From assembly GCF_015476655.1 (NCBI RefSeq), contig NZ_JABFHF010000012.1:1-64000 (forward strand): DNA of 64,000 bases. The letters run 5' to 3'. The notes beneath the pieces were generated by a model. The model worked only from the letters and a program-made list of their open reading frames with translations, was not told the DNA's origin and searched no databases. Position numbers and translations under genes: made by a program. Numbering within the stretch: the stretch's first letter is position 1; every line of letters starts with the position of its first letter. Of this stretch, positions 55,917 to 63,279 are shown one piece after another. Origin of the DNA: Aquiflexum lacus (GTDB lineage: Bacteria > Bacteroidota > Bacteroidia > Cytophagales > Cyclobacteriaceae).

Positions 55917-57305
55917 TCAAGCTAAGAAGATATTTAAAATTTCAAGATTGTTGTTCTTCTTTTTTTTGGTTTCAGATTGACATTTTTTTCTAGCAATTTC
56001 AAATAGGTTCCCCAGCCATAATTCAAGGTTTTCACCGTAAAATATGACCATTCTTAATTTTTGCGACAGTCTCATTACCACTTTGAAGAATTTCCATTCG
56101 CAGAGTTTAATTGGTTTTTTCCCGTTGTAATCTGGAATTTCCATTGCTGCCAAAAACCTGCGGTTTATCATTATCCAGATCATTTTTGCAATTATCTGGC
56201 ATTTGAATCTTTGGATTCTTACAGGCTTGACCCTGTTGAGTCTCATCTGTGATTTCCATGTTTTGAATATCAGCTCAATCTGCCATCTCAGACTGTAAGC
56301 TTTCCTTACTTGTTCGGTGTTTGCCCACTTTTTGGGTATATTGGTGATAATCATGGTGAGTCTTGTTTTGGCCCTGTAATCATCCGACAGGGAATATCCC
56401 TTGCTCCTTGCTGCCCTTTCCGCCTTTCTTATCCTTTCCTTGTACGTTTCCTCTCTGACCTTTTCCAATACAAGTCGTGAAGGCAACAGTTTTTTGCCTT
56501 TTTCTATCAATACATCAATTTCCACACATGTGATACGGCTCTTGCTCATTTGCTTTTCGATATCCACAAAGTCCAAAGGTTTCTTTGCTGCATCTAAAAC
56601 GGTCCATTTTGTATTAAGCCTGTTTACATAATAGGATTTACTTTCATGGATCCGGTCAATATATTCCTGACTTACGTATCCCAAATCCCTTATATATAGA
56701 CAGTTTTGCTCTATTCTGTCCAGAGTTTCTTTGGAGTCTTTTTGGTCATTTCTGTTGGCAGGAGTTATGTTCAGATCAGCAACCCCTCCTCCTATCAGGT
56801 CATATTCGAACTGAATACTTATCTGTGAATCAATCCCATGACCTCCATGACCCTTAAAATCCTCCCTGAACTGCCATGGAAGTTTAAACCTTGTAGAATC
56901 TTTGATCATTATTTTATCAAACCTGTAGGCATTTTCGGAAGGAAAGACAGTATTTGCTTTTTTGCTCAGCTGCTGTTGAAGGACTGCGGAGATATACTCG
57001 ACAGCAGAATCATTGAAGCGCTCCTGTAAAGCCTGTTTAGAAATATGCTTTCCATAATATTCTGAAAAATCAAAGGCTATGTCCTCCAGGCTTTGAAGCT
57101 TTGTGTCACGTTCCGAAAAAAGAAGGAGTTCAAGAAACCTTTTTCCATCCAGAACAGATTTCCTGCGTACGAACTGATGGCTTCGGGCAAGTCCATTTAA
57201 GGAATCCCCATCAAAAGATTGTTCGAAAAAAGATTTGAATTTATCAAGATATTTATTGATAAATTGTTGATTTTCAGCTTTGTTCTTTTCTAAAAAATAC
57301 TTAAA
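55917..57305 (-). CDS. IS4-family DDE transposase without a normal start codon
   Basis: The C-terminal part from ATG 56909 encodes IKDSTRF (first Asp), LYIRDLGYVS (second Asp) and YSLRWQIELIFKTWK, which is exactly the Y(2)R(3)E(6)K signature. The reading frame stays open upstream to 57305 and encodes a protein-like N-terminal region beginning FLEKNKAENQQFINKYLDKF, as in related transposases, but I find no ATG, GTG or TTG in the first ~115 codons. The given 5' boundary is the first codon after the upstream stop. The start codon is therefore mutated or non-standard, and the copy may be inactive. Confidence 0.75.
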   Translation of the reverse strand, partial: FKYFLEKNKAENQQFINKYLDKFKSFFEQSFDGDSLNGLARSHQFVRRKSVLDGKRFLELLLFSERDTKLQSLEDIAFDFSEYYGKHISKQALQERFNDSAVEYISAVLQQQLSKKANTVFPSENAYRFDKIMIKDSTRFKLPWQFREDFKGHGGHGIDSQISIQFEYDLIGGGVADLNITPANRNDQKDSKETLDRIEQNCLYIRDLGYVSQEYIDRIHESKSYYVNRLNTKWTVLDAAKKPLDFVDIEKQMSKSRITCVEIDVLIEKGKKLLPSRLVLEKVREETYKERIRKAERAARSKGYSLSDDYRAKTRLTMIITNIPKKWANTEQVRKAYSLRWQIELIFKTWKSQMRLNRVKPVRIQRFKCQIIAKMIWIMINRRFLAAMEIPDYNGKKPIKLCEWKFFKVVMRLSQKLRMVIFYGENLELWLGNLFEIARKKCQSETKKKKNNNLEILNIFLA

Positions 57306-57316
57306 TTAAAGAAAAT

Positions 57317-57356
57317 AAGGCAGGATAAACACAACCGTTCTTTGAACACCTGCCTT
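57317..57356 (-). other. Stem-loop just upstream of the transposase frame
   Basis: Perfect 8-bp arms AAGGCAGG and CCTGCCTT are separated by 24 bp, 12 bp beyond the open frame. Similar hairpins in IS10 and IS50 hide the transposase start from transcripts entering from outside. The role here is inferred. Confidence 0.55.
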
Positions 57357-57474
57357 TTTAGTACAATATAATCTCATATAATTATGGAAAAGAACACTAA
57401 GCATTCCAAGGGAATGCTACCCTCTTTTCAACTTCGGCCAAAACCAGAACTTTTTCTTAGCTTGACGGCTATGG

Positions 57475-57483
57475 ACCACTGTA
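57475..57483. repeat. Target site duplication, right copy
   Basis: ACCACTGTA directly follows the right inverted repeat of the IS and is identical to 55899-55907. Confidence 0.92.
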
Positions 57484-57554
57484 CGGGATCCAAAAATAAG
57501 GAGATGTAGATGCGATCTACACCTAGCTCCTTCTCCAATCTTAACCCAGATGGG

Positions 57555-57650
57555 GGCGATTACCTGTCCAACCGAAATGAAAGCTGATTCGGAGAACAAA
57601 CCTTGCGGTTACCACTGTCCGCCCATGTTTTCTAAGGTGCTATTACAAGC
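57555..57650 (-). repeat. attC-like cassette element 3
   Basis: Read on the minus strand it starts AATAGCACCTTAGAAAACAT and continues CATTTCGGTTGGACAGG. About three in four bases match element 2 (59419-59551) by eye. It follows the HEPN-gene cassette and precedes the IS. Its far end may have been altered; the palindromic partner arm is not obvious. The 70 bp between it and the IS contain a GTAGAT-GCG-ATCTAC hairpin. Confidence 0.55.
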
Positions 57651-57700
57651 CGTATTTAGTCTGTGATTCAACTATGCTTTGTTCTGTAGTGTCCTTAAAC

Positions 57701-58309
57701 TTATTCCTTTTTACTTAATCCCCTTTGCATTATTCTCACTACGTCTTTCATTGTTAAGTTATTAATCCCTCTTGAGAAATCAGTGCTTATGCCATACATA
57801 AAACCTCTTAAATTGTTATAGGAAAACGAAGCTAAATCAATAATTGATTTCACTTCTTCAATTGTCGGGAAGTCAATTTTTCTTTCAATGTCAGTGTGGG
57901 CATATACTTTATTTCTAACATTTATTATTTTATTAATTGCCACTTGATTTAACTTAATTTTAGTTCTAATTTGATTTGCCTTTTCTACAAAGTCAGCGTA
58001 AGAAAGAGGGTTTGAACATTTGCTTTGTAGTAAAATAAACTCAAATTCTTCTTTGTAGTCGCCTTTTATTATTTTGTTACAAAATGTAATGATGTTTCTC
58101 TTTTGTGTTCTAGGCTTACATTCAAATATTTTTGAGAGCTGAATTGTAAGCATAAACCATTGTTGATATTGAAAAAAAACGAAAAAATCCTCATTAAGAA
58201 ATTTTGTTTCAGCATTTAATTCTTTGATTACTGACAAATGCTTATATGTGATGAAGGAGTCTTGAATAAGTTTGCTCAAATCATCAAACCATTTATTTAG
58301 TTCTTGCAT
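57701..58309 (-). CDS. HEPN/AbiU2-like protein
   Basis: This is a 202-residue helical protein from the ATG at 58309 (MQELNKWFDDLSKL); an 18-codon extension lies inside the upstream gene. INVRNKVYAHTD carries the RNxxxxH/AH motif of HEPN domains, and the overall helical layout resembles the AbiU2-type HEPN family associated with abortive infection. If correct, it would be a potential RNase that acts under stress or phage infection; catalytic function is not demonstrated by the motif alone. It overlaps the 3' end of the TPR lipoprotein gene by 17 bp and shares its cassette. Confidence 0.55.
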   Translation of the reverse strand: MQELNKWFDDLSKLIQDSFITYKHLSVIKELNAETKFLNEDFFVFFQYQQWFMLTIQLSKIFECKPRTQKRNIITFCNKIIKGDYKEEFEFILLQSKCSNPLSYADFVEKANQIRTKIKLNQVAINKIINVRNKVYAHTDIERKIDFPTIEEVKSIIDLASFSYNNLRGFMYGISTDFSRGINNLTMKDVVRIMQRGLSKKE

Positions 58310-59396
58310 TGCAATATTTAATTTTATTAAATAAGTCCAGGTAAGTGTCATTGTTGGGTTCAATGTCTAAAGCCTTAATTATGTGTTCTTTAGCCAAATC
58401 ACATTTCCCTAAATCAAAACAACATAGCGAGTATGAATAATATAAACTTCCCTGAAGATAATTTTCCATTTTCTTTTCACTTATTGATTTTTCAAAATGT
58501 TCAAGTGCTTCCAAATTTTTACCTTCTGCTTGTTTAAGAATGCCATACATATACCATGCAAAAGTATTTTTATCATTTATTTCAATAGATTTCCTAATGT
58601 ATTCTTCTGCCTCTTCAAATTTTTTAAGTGTGATATATTCACCAGCCAAATTTGTATAGAACAAGAACTTATCCTTATTGTTTTGACAAAAAGCAAGCCC
58701 CCTTTCATAATTCTGTATAGATAGGTCTAAATTATTAATGCTCGAATAATATATAGCTAATGTATTATAATTCAGGAAATTATCTTCCTCTAATGTAACA
58801 GCATATCTTGCATTTTTAACAACTCCATTTTCCCACTCATTATATTTTAGTGATTGGTCTCTGAAAAAAGCTATAGCTAGAAAATTATACGCTCTCCCAG
58901 AAAATGGATCTAGTTCAATAATTTTTTCAAGAGTTTTACGTGCTTCTGAATAATTGCCATCGATAAACTTTTTTTCTGCAAAAGAAAATAGGGAACTAGT
59001 CCATACCACTTTCCATTTGGCATTTTCATTGATTAGTGAAAAGTAAAAACGACTATATACAGTGTCTTTTTTGAAAATCTCCTTTTCTTCAACTTTAAAT
59101 CGTCTATAAGATGGATTGACTACATCTACAGGGTAGTTGTAAACCTTACTTTCCAAACGAGTTGTTTCATTTAATATACTGTCAGGATTATCCATAGTTT
59201 TAACAAACTCGTCTTTTGTTACGAATTCTTTTGATTTACTTGAAAGAAATTCATCATATAATTTTTCGTTTTTATTTTCCTTTGTTAAAGTTCGAAATGA
59301 TTTTATGACTTCTTCTGGATTTGAAAAGTCTGTTCTTTTGCAAGAAAGGAAAGTGGACAGTACTATAATGCTAATTCTTAATGTAATTTTATTCAT
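58293..59396 (-). CDS. TPR-repeat lipoprotein
   Basis: This is a 367-residue protein. The signal peptide ends FLSC (Cys19), the next ~120 residues are a DUF-type beta region (KWKVVWTSSLFSF), and five or so tetratricopeptide repeats fill the C-terminal half (ARKTLEKIIELDPFSGRAYN, then EEAEEYIRKSIEINDKN). TPRs act as protein-interaction scaffolds; the lipobox places it in the periplasm. It is the first gene of a two-gene cassette between attC-like elements 2 and 3. Confidence 0.8.
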   Translation of the reverse strand: MNKITLRISIIVLSTFLSCKRTDFSNPEEVIKSFRTLTKENKNEKLYDEFLSSKSKEFVTKDEFVKTMDNPDSILNETTRLESKVYNYPVDVVNPSYRRFKVEEKEIFKKDTVYSRFYFSLINENAKWKVVWTSSLFSFAEKKFIDGNYSEARKTLEKIIELDPFSGRAYNFLAIAFFRDQSLKYNEWENGVVKNARYAVTLEEDNFLNYNTLAIYYSSINNLDLSIQNYERGLAFCQNNKDKFLFYTNLAGEYITLKKFEEAEEYIRKSIEINDKNTFAWYMYGILKQAEGKNLEALEHFEKSISEKKMENYLQGSLYYSYSLCCFDLGKCDLAKEHIIKALDIEPNNDTYLDLFNKIKYCNARTK

Positions 59397-59418
59397 AATC
59401 GTGTCTTATTAAAATGGC

Positions 59419-59551
59419 CTGTAAGGTGTCGCAGCTAAGATACGTAGGCATTTCGAAGCAATTACCAGTCTACCGAAATTAACGCTGCTACGGAGAACCA
59501 AGCTTGCCTTTACCAATGTCTGCCCCATATTTTCTTAGGTGCTGTTAGCAC
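59419..59551 (-). repeat. attC-like cassette element 2
   Basis: On the minus strand it begins GTGCTAACAGCACCTAAG and ends CGTATCTTAGCTGCGACACC. The first half resembles element 3; TAACAnCACCTA and the CGTAT..AGCTG end resemble element 1. It overlaps the last codons and the stop of the upstream gene (59535-60155), as cassette-associated sites often do. The GTGCT/AGCAC ends form a short palindrome. Confidence 0.55.
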
Positions 59552-60155
59552 CTGAATTTTTTGTTCCAATTAGCTTTTGAAATTCATCTTTTAACTGATT
59601 CTTTACTTGAAGTATATTCTCGTTTAAAAGCATATTAATATATTTCCTTAATTCACTCTTTTCTCTTACAAGTGATTTATCTATTGAAATCAATGTTTTA
59701 TTTTCTCCATAACTCTCAAATATTCCCAACTGATTAATTAATTCATTGAAGTTTATCATTTGATTATAGAAAATTTTGGATGTTTCGTCAGAGAAATATA
59801 TTTCGTTCTTATGAAAAAATATATTCAACGAATAAATATCTTCTGCAATTTCTTCCATAATATTCTCTTCTTTATTCTGAATTGCTTTTTTTGCTTTGAT
59901 TTCAATTTCTATTAGCTTTCCATAAACATCTTTGATAACATAAGCTCTATCTTTGTGTAAGTCAGAAAATTTCACTTGATGTTCAAAATCAATTCTTCTT
60001 AACTTATACTCAAACTCCTTTAATTGGCCTTGTAACTTGTTTTTATAAGTTTCTAAGCCTGTTGTAAAGAATTTTTCAATAAGTAGCTTTACCATCCAGA
60101 CTGTAAAACCAAAAACAGATGAAAGCGATATATATTTTACTATTTCAATCCACAT
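59535..60155 (-). CDS. Hypothetical membrane-anchored coiled-coil protein
   Basis: This is a 206-residue protein with one N-terminal transmembrane helix (about 8-26, YISLSSVFGFTVWMVKLLIE) followed by a long, charged helical region. No enzyme motif is present. Proteins of this TM plus helical form are found as cargo in mobile cassettes and defence islands, without known function. Its stop codon lies inside attC-like element 2, and its start follows the SH3 lipoprotein stop by 1 bp, so the two are coupled. Confidence 0.6.
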   Translation of the reverse strand: MWIEIVKYISLSSVFGFTVWMVKLLIEKFFTTGLETYKNKLQGQLKEFEYKLRRIDFEHQVKFSDLHKDRAYVIKDVYGKLIEIEIKAKKAIQNKEENIMEEIAEDIYSLNIFFHKNEIYFSDETSKIFYNQMINFNELINQLGIFESYGENKTLISIDKSLVREKSELRKYINMLLNENILQVKNQLKDEFQKLIGTKNSGANST

Positions 60156-60156
60156 T

Positions 60157-60726
60157 TTAATCGGCTTTAATAAAATCTTGATGTATATACCCTTCTTTCC
60201 AGTTTGCTCTTACTTTTACCCACTCTCCTTTTCTTTCAATCAAAAATATTTCAGTATCCTTATCTAAGGATTTGAGAATATCGTGATTTGTACCAGGACC
60301 AGCTCTTAAGTTCACCTTTGAACTTGTTTTCCCTTCTTTGTATTTACTTAGGTCATCCCGTTTGAAAATACAACCTTGGTAAGTTATTGTATTATTATCA
60401 ACTAACTCAAAAAGACCAACCCCGCCTTTATTAAACATATTTGAATTGATATAAATAATACCATTCTCTATATGATAATCAACTTTCATGTCTTGTTTTA
60501 CGCCAAAAAAAGACATTGAATAATAACATTTTCCATTTTTAAATGTGATAACACCAATACTTGAGCAGGCTATTTCCTTGCCAAGTTCAACTCCCCATCC
60601 AAAAAGACTTTCATCTTTCTTTTTCTCTTTAGGAACTTCGGTATAAATAAACGTTCCTTCCAGTTTATTGTAATTACAAGATGAAAGGAAAATGCAGATG
60701 ACTAAAAGTAAAATTGTTGATTTCAT
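60157..60726 (-). CDS. SH3-domain lipoprotein
   Basis: This is a 189-residue lipoprotein with lipobox LSSC (Cys17). The C-terminal ~60 residues form a bacterial SH3 domain (VNLRAGPGTNHDILKSLDKD, EWVKVRANWKEGYIHQDFI), probably a cell-wall or ligand-binding module. The middle part is uncharacterised. Its start codon lies 16 bp from the terminal GTTGAAC-type sequence of attC-like element 1, so it is the first gene of its cassette. It is followed by the TM protein. Confidence 0.75.
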   Translation of the reverse strand: MKSTILLLVICIFLSSCNYNKLEGTFIYTEVPKEKKKDESLFGWGVELGKEIACSSIGVITFKNGKCYYSMSFFGVKQDMKVDYHIENGIIYINSNMFNKGGVGLFELVDNNTITYQGCIFKRDDLSKYKEGKTSSKVNLRAGPGTNHDILKSLDKDTEIFLIERKGEWVKVRANWKEGYIHQDFIKAD

Positions 60727-60741
60727 GGTTCTTTAATTTTA

Positions 60742-60875
60742 GTTCAACGGTTCTCAGCTATACGCAGGCAGGGTTTTAACCACTGAACTTCCTACGAAGA
60801 ACTGAACTTTAAATTTACCACTTGCCTGTCCTACGAAGCACGAAACCCCTGCTTGCGTATAGGTGATGTTATCGC
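60742..60875 (-). repeat. attC-like cassette element 1
   Basis: Long inverted arms CTATACGCAGGCAGGG (60758-60773) and CCCTGCTTGCGTATAG (60847-60862) pair with one mismatch around a 73-bp loop with smaller repeats. On the minus strand the ends read GATAAC at one side and GTTGAAC at the other; the latter fits the GTTRRRY core of attC sites, while the left core is less conserved. It separates the PRTase-like gene from the SH3 lipoprotein. Confidence 0.6.
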
Positions 60876-60938
60876 TTCGGTGTTCTCTTTCGTCCAGTTG
60901 ATTGTCTTTTAGGGCTAGCGAAGGGGCAGGCACACTCT

Positions 60939-60981
60939 TACCGCATTTTTGGTCTGTGCGTTGGCTTGTGCGAATGCGGTA
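60939..60981. other. Hairpin downstream of the PRTase-like gene
   Basis: Perfect 9-bp arms TACCGCATT and AATGCGGTA are separated by 25 bp in the 127-bp gap between element 1 and the PRTase-like gene. It may be a terminator or part of the same palindromic unit. An 81-codon frame covering this region is discounted because it follows the repeats. Confidence 0.55.
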
Positions 60982-61002
60982 TGTGTGTGACTGCTGCATG
61001 GG

Positions 61003-63279
61003 CTATATTGTCGTTTGATAAATGTATACTGAAAATCTTGAAACTATTTTGTCTGAACAACCAATTGCCTTGTTTAAAACTTCTTTCAGGTCTTCTTTTC
61101 TCATTTTAAGTCTTCTGATGCCAATTGCAAGTAAAAATTCCATTAAAGCTTCACCGTCTGCTGAATTGTATTTGTCAATTATGCTTAACAGAAATTCTTT
61201 CATTTGTAAACTCAGTTCGCTGTCAAGGTCATAGGCGAAATACTCAGTCTTGCCACTTCGAAGCAATGAAGCTTGAATAATGCCGTCATTAAATCGGTGA
61301 AAATTTCTTGGACTTAGCATATTTCTCACATAGTTTGTCTGCTTAAGTGATGGATAAGAATTGATTTGCTTTTGTTCAAGGTTTGAAATGATTGTCGAAA
61401 TAGTGAAGTAAACTTCAGACTGTGCTATTTCATTTTCTTTATAATCAAATGATGTCCAAAAAGCAAAGTTCTTTCGTAACCTTAAATCTTCTCCTTCAAC
61501 GGTTTTTAGAAATACACCATCACTAAAGCCCCGAAGTCTTTTGTTATCAATAAGTATTTCAAGCCTTTCGTTTACATATTTGTAAACCTCAGGCTCTTTG
61601 TCTTCATCAAGTGAACCTATGAAGTCTTCTAAAAATACTTTTTCAAGTTCCCACGATGTTTCGGTTTGCTGAATTGAACAGTAAATTGTCTCAACTGCAA
61701 CAAATGGCCGTTCATCGCTTTTGTCTTTGCCTTTCTTTAAATCACTAATTAGGTCTGCTGAGAATTTTTCATTTACTGGTCGGTAAATACCAACGAAGTA
61801 AACCAAATTCAACTTCTCCATATTTCGCATTAAACGGCTTATCTGTAATAGTTTCTTGCCTGTAGTTATACAAGAAGCAACAATCACAACAGTTCCAAAT
61901 TCCTCTGTGATTTTACTTGTAAAATCTGTATCGAGTTTAACTAACTCGGGTTTTATGCTTGATGGAATTTTAGTAAGAATGTGTTTTGCAAGTTCTTCTG
62001 AACCTATGTCAGGGAGATGCAAAAGGTATTTGGTGTTAGCAGGTATGTATTTGTCAATGTGTCTTTTTAGGGCTTCATCAAACCTTTCAAACTTGGTTAA
62101 GTTTTTTAGCAAATAAACAATGTCAAAATATACCTCATAGTTGGCATCAGGAAAATTGTCTTTGTAATAGACTTTAATCACGCCTTCCTTTGGCAATCCG
62201 CTTTTGTAATGTTGTGCAAATGTCCCAATGCTTTTCGCAAAATATTCAGGACTAACTTTTAAAAGGTGTGGTTCTACTTTTGGTTGAACTGTAAGAAATA
62301 CGTCACCACGAATATTTATTGGGCGTGAATGGTCTAAACAAAGAGTGCAAACTGGATTTTCCGGAGTGTTATATGTTTCAAATTCTTCTTCTCCAAGCTG
62401 AAAGTCCTTATCCTTAGTCAAGTTGCAAATTATATTAGCACCATGATTGAGGAATTTTTCAGTAGGACCTAAATAATAAATTACCTGTATCTGTTCTTTT
62501 TCTGCTCTCTTTTCTTTTAGTAATCTATCAATGATATTACCCGATGTTGATGATGAAATTAAAATCAATGATTCGGAAGGAAAACTGTCTTTACTTGATT
62601 CAAATACATCATATGATTCAAAGCTATGAACAATAGGGCAGTCAAAATCCAGTTTAAATCTTCTTCTAAGTTCAAAAACTGAATAGGGTAAAACATTAAT
62701 TGATGAAGTGTCGCAATAAATAATGTTTTTGTCTTTTGTCTGTTTCAGGAGTTGCACAGCAAGAAAAAATATTTCTGACTGATTTATCAAAACATTTCCT
62801 GTTCGAATAAACTTTGCACAATGTTTATTGCTTGGGAAAACAAAATGATGGTCGGGAGTCGATTCAACCAAACCCCCATTGTTTTTGAAAATTATAGTTG
62901 AACCGCTTCTTAGTAGATGTGAAATGAACTTTGATTCGTTTTTTGGTTTTTTGCCTTCAATCAATGTGACATTTCCGTCAGCATCATATTCATGAATCAT
63001 TAGGCATTTGTCAAAATAGTCTGCCGATTTACCTGGAACCCTTTGGAATGTTATCTCTCTGCCTGATTTGAAATATTCTAAGGAGGAAGCATCAAGATAT
63101 TTCGGAACGAGAACCACCAATTTGTCGGTAATACTGTGTTCCTGAAAGAAGTTATTTAGTTCTTGAGCCAACGCATTCTGAGAGCCGATTTTTGTTTGGT
63201 GAACAAACAATACCGTAACTCTCAGTTTTCCTGTTGAAGAAACTACGTCTTCATATTGGTATATAAAGTAGTTTCTCAT
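61003..63279 (-). CDS. Large uncharacterised protein with a possible PRTase-like domain
   Basis: This is a 758-residue soluble protein with no signal peptide. A central segment near residues 460-480, VVIVASCITTGKKLL, resembles the PRPP-loop form (D/E)(D/E)xxTTG of phosphoribosyltransferase-like domains, with hydrophobic strand before and TTG after, although the acidic pair is replaced. A CTLCLDHSRPIN segment near 315 carries a CxxC that could bind a metal. The N-terminal part has Rossmann-like alternation. It overlaps the ATPase gene by 4 bp (ATGA), so it is translationally coupled. The domain calls are tentative. Confidence 0.5.
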   Translation of the reverse strand: MRNYFIYQYEDVVSSTGKLRVTVLFVHQTKIGSQNALAQELNNFFQEHSITDKLVVLVPKYLDASSLEYFKSGREITFQRVPGKSADYFDKCLMIHEYDADGNVTLIEGKKPKNESKFISHLLRSGSTIIFKNNGGLVESTPDHHFVFPSNKHCAKFIRTGNVLINQSEIFFLAVQLLKQTKDKNIIYCDTSSINVLPYSVFELRRRFKLDFDCPIVHSFESYDVFESSKDSFPSESLILISSSTSGNIIDRLLKEKRAEKEQIQVIYYLGPTEKFLNHGANIICNLTKDKDFQLGEEEFETYNTPENPVCTLCLDHSRPINIRGDVFLTVQPKVEPHLLKVSPEYFAKSIGTFAQHYKSGLPKEGVIKVYYKDNFPDANYEVYFDIVYLLKNLTKFERFDEALKRHIDKYIPANTKYLLHLPDIGSEELAKHILTKIPSSIKPELVKLDTDFTSKITEEFGTVVIVASCITTGKKLLQISRLMRNMEKLNLVYFVGIYRPVNEKFSADLISDLKKGKDKSDERPFVAVETIYCSIQQTETSWELEKVFLEDFIGSLDEDKEPEVYKYVNERLEILIDNKRLRGFSDGVFLKTVEGEDLRLRKNFAFWTSFDYKENEIAQSEVYFTISTIISNLEQKQINSYPSLKQTNYVRNMLSPRNFHRFNDGIIQASLLRSGKTEYFAYDLDSELSLQMKEFLLSIIDKYNSADGEALMEFLLAIGIRRLKMRKEDLKEVLNKAIGCSDKIVSRFSVYIYQTTI

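Larger units (their letters stand above)
55908..57474 (-). mobile_element. IS4-family insertion sequence, 1567 bp
   Basis: The element is bounded by perfect 21-bp inverted repeats beginning CCATAGCCGTCAAGC (left 55908-55928, right 57454-57474) and flanked by identical 9-bp duplications. It carries one transposase frame on the minus strand. The boundaries, the 9-bp duplication and the YREK signature fit IS4. Intact ends and target duplication indicate a recent insertion, which split a region upstream of the HigA-like gene. Confidence 0.93.

Noticed and set aside
60754-60999. 81-codon minus-strand frame downstream of the PRTase-like gene
   Set aside because: It runs through attC-like element 1 and a neighbouring hairpin. 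Its composition follows the repeats, and similar frames recur wherever such elements occur, so I treat it as non-coding.
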